Part shown: positions 63,056 through 64,000 of the stretch, piece by piece
How positions within the stretch are numbered: position 1 is the first letter of the stretch
How the letters are laid out: every line of letters starts with the position of its first letter
DNA from: Alkalinema pantanalense
Lineage (GTDB): Bacteria; Cyanobacteriota; Cyanobacteriia; Leptolyngbyales; Leptolyngbyaceae
Assembly (NCBI RefSeq): GCF_050753345.1
Contig: NZ_JBLZFX010000007.1
Location: forward strand, 1-64,000
Length of the DNA: 64,000 bases
Direction: 5' to 3'
Notes under the pieces: generated by a model
Database searches by the model: none
What the model was told of the DNA's origin: nothing
What the model saw: only the letters and a program-made list of their open reading frames with translations
Translations under genes and position numbers: made by a program

Positions 63056-64000
63056 CTAACGAACCTCAATTCCTTCTTCCACCGCGATCGCCATTTGCTG
63101 AGAATCAAATGTTACTGAAGATGATTTCGCTTTTTCAATGCGGTGAATCATGATTTCATTCTCTCCAGCCATTTCCGATTCCGCCATTTCCGCCAGACTC
63201 TCCCAGCAATCTCGGCTGTGGGTTGTCGCAAACACTTGCACATTAAGTTTTTGTGCCGTTTTCCAGATCATCTTCCACATATCAACCATAGCTGTGAAAT
63301 GCAGCCCTGTATCAATCTCATCAACCAGCAAAACCCCTCCTTGAGCATTCGCCATCCCCAACGCTAACCGAAGGATACGGCTCATCCCATCACCCATACT
63401 GCCCAAGGGAATGGGTTGTTCTTGACCAGCAAGCTTGACTTCAAATCGATTGTGCGTTGGTTTACCCGCAATGCGTTCACATTGGGGTTCGATCGTGCGG
63501 AGTGCTTGGTAAACCAGATTCTCCTGGGGGGTCAGTTGAATATCTTCAAAAAGCTTGAATAACTCCTCAATCACGATCGGAGCCACAGGAATGAAATAAA
63601 CCTGAGGAGATTGCAATTTTTTTTCTTTTCGAGAACGCTGTGCTGAAGGCATGGGCCATCCTCCAGATGGGGAGAGATTTAAAGAACGGTGTTGAAGTTC
63701 TGGAGAATCTTGCTCTTGATGCTGTAAGACCCATTCAATATCTAACTCTAGATCACCTAATAATTCACTAAAGCCTTGTGGTGTGAAGGTTTCACGCACC
63801 GCTAAAGTTAACTGCTCTTGAAAAGAATCATGCTGGCCACGAATGCTTAATCGCCCTAAATCGTGGTCTCTAAATAAATGACAGAGATCTAATTCTGTTT
63901 GAGCTTTCGAGTTGATAAAAAATTCACCACGGGCGATCATGATTCGTCCTAGCGGTTCTAGATCCCAACGAGATAGCAATAAAATTAGAGCCTCTAAAAC
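63056..64000 (-). CDS. AAA (ABC-type) ATPase, 5' partial
   Basis: The last ~310 residues of an AAA_15/AAA_21-type ATPase. Visible: the signature GSMGDGMSRILRLALG, Walker B GGVLLVDEIDTGLH and the switch histidine in VFATTHSRDCWE. The Walker A lobe is missing because the frame is open through base 64000, reading VLEALILLLSRWDLEP; this lies just after the usual GKTSLLEAL segment. An internal TTG at 63979 would give 307 residues but is not the true start. It is the upstream partner of DUF3226. Confidence 0.8.
   Translation of the reverse strand, partial: VLEALILLLSRWDLEPLGRIMIARGEFFINSKAQTELDLCHLFRDHDLGRLSIRGQHDSFQEQLTLAVRETFTPQGFSELLGDLELDIEWVLQHQEQDSPELQHRSLNLSPSGGWPMPSAQRSRKEKKLQSPQVYFIPVAPIVIEELFKLFEDIQLTPQENLVYQALRTIEPQCERIAGKPTHNRFEVKLAGQEQPIPLGSMGDGMSRILRLALGMANAQGGVLLVDEIDTGLHFTAMVDMWKMIWKTAQKLNVQVFATTHSRDCWESLAEMAESEMAGENEIMIHRIEKAKSSSVTFDSQQMAIAVEEGIEVR

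Overview
The window is a chromosomal segment of a cyanobacterium, probably a filamentous one. The evidence is the very frequent GATCG-rich HIP1-type octamers (GCGATCGC, for example at 5419-5426 and 18772-18779), an orphan Dam-like methylase, and families typical of the phylum: DUF928, a CHAT-TPR protein, a PTPA-CTERM-type sorting tail, a cyanobacterial glycogen synthase, an Aas-type acyl-ACP synthetase and a vMAP-like STAND ATPase. I cannot name the genus. I see no tRNA, rRNA or CRISPR array.

Left part (1-18.6 kb). The window opens inside an ISAs1-family element whose right end has cut into a HEAT-repeat gene. A minus-strand block follows: a calpain-like cysteine protease, a secreted beta-sandwich-like protein, then a tight three-gene unit (DUF928, a small two-partner-secretion-type haemagglutinin and an exported CHAT-TPR protease). 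After it come hemL, the orphan Dam-like methylase, hisIE, a small membrane protein, an SbcC/Rad50-like ATPase, a sorted surface protein and a MoxR ATPase.

Middle part (18.8-38.7 kb). A STAND (NB-ARC/TPR) protein is followed by a DUF4258/DUF2283 toxin-antitoxin-like pair. Then come ribF, surE, pheS, glgA, a LysM-M23 peptidase, a GT2 glycosyltransferase next to a 2OG-Fe(II) oxygenase, cysA, a protein built from three similar ~75-residue repeats coupled to a pentapeptide-repeat protein, ychF, a YlqD-like protein and aas. An unusual phased GAATCC array with a 28-bp perfect palindrome lies between surE and pheS.

Right part (38.7-64 kb). A four-gene chaperone-usher pilus operon of the SCPU (archaic) type has a strong stem-loop behind its first pilin gene. 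It is followed by repeat-like DNA, a Phd/PIN toxin-antitoxin pair, a solitary antitoxin-like gene, cysH, a flavin oxidase, a beta-lactamase-fold protein without the usual Omega-loop glutamate, a TrmJ-like methylase, a DUF2256 zinc protein, glmU, a broken tnpB remnant, an HD-GYP response regulator and a Ski2-like helicase. Then come dnaA, a DnaA-box cluster and dnaN, which together form a plausible oriC. The window ends in an AAA ATPase plus TOPRIM-like DUF3226 pair that resembles split OLD/PARIS-type defence modules; its ATPase runs off the right edge.

The best candidates for something undescribed are the exported CHAT protease with a haemagglutinin and a neighbouring calpain, the STAND plus DUF4258/DUF2283 locus, the ATPase-DUF3226 pair beside the origin, and the phased palindromic array before pheS.
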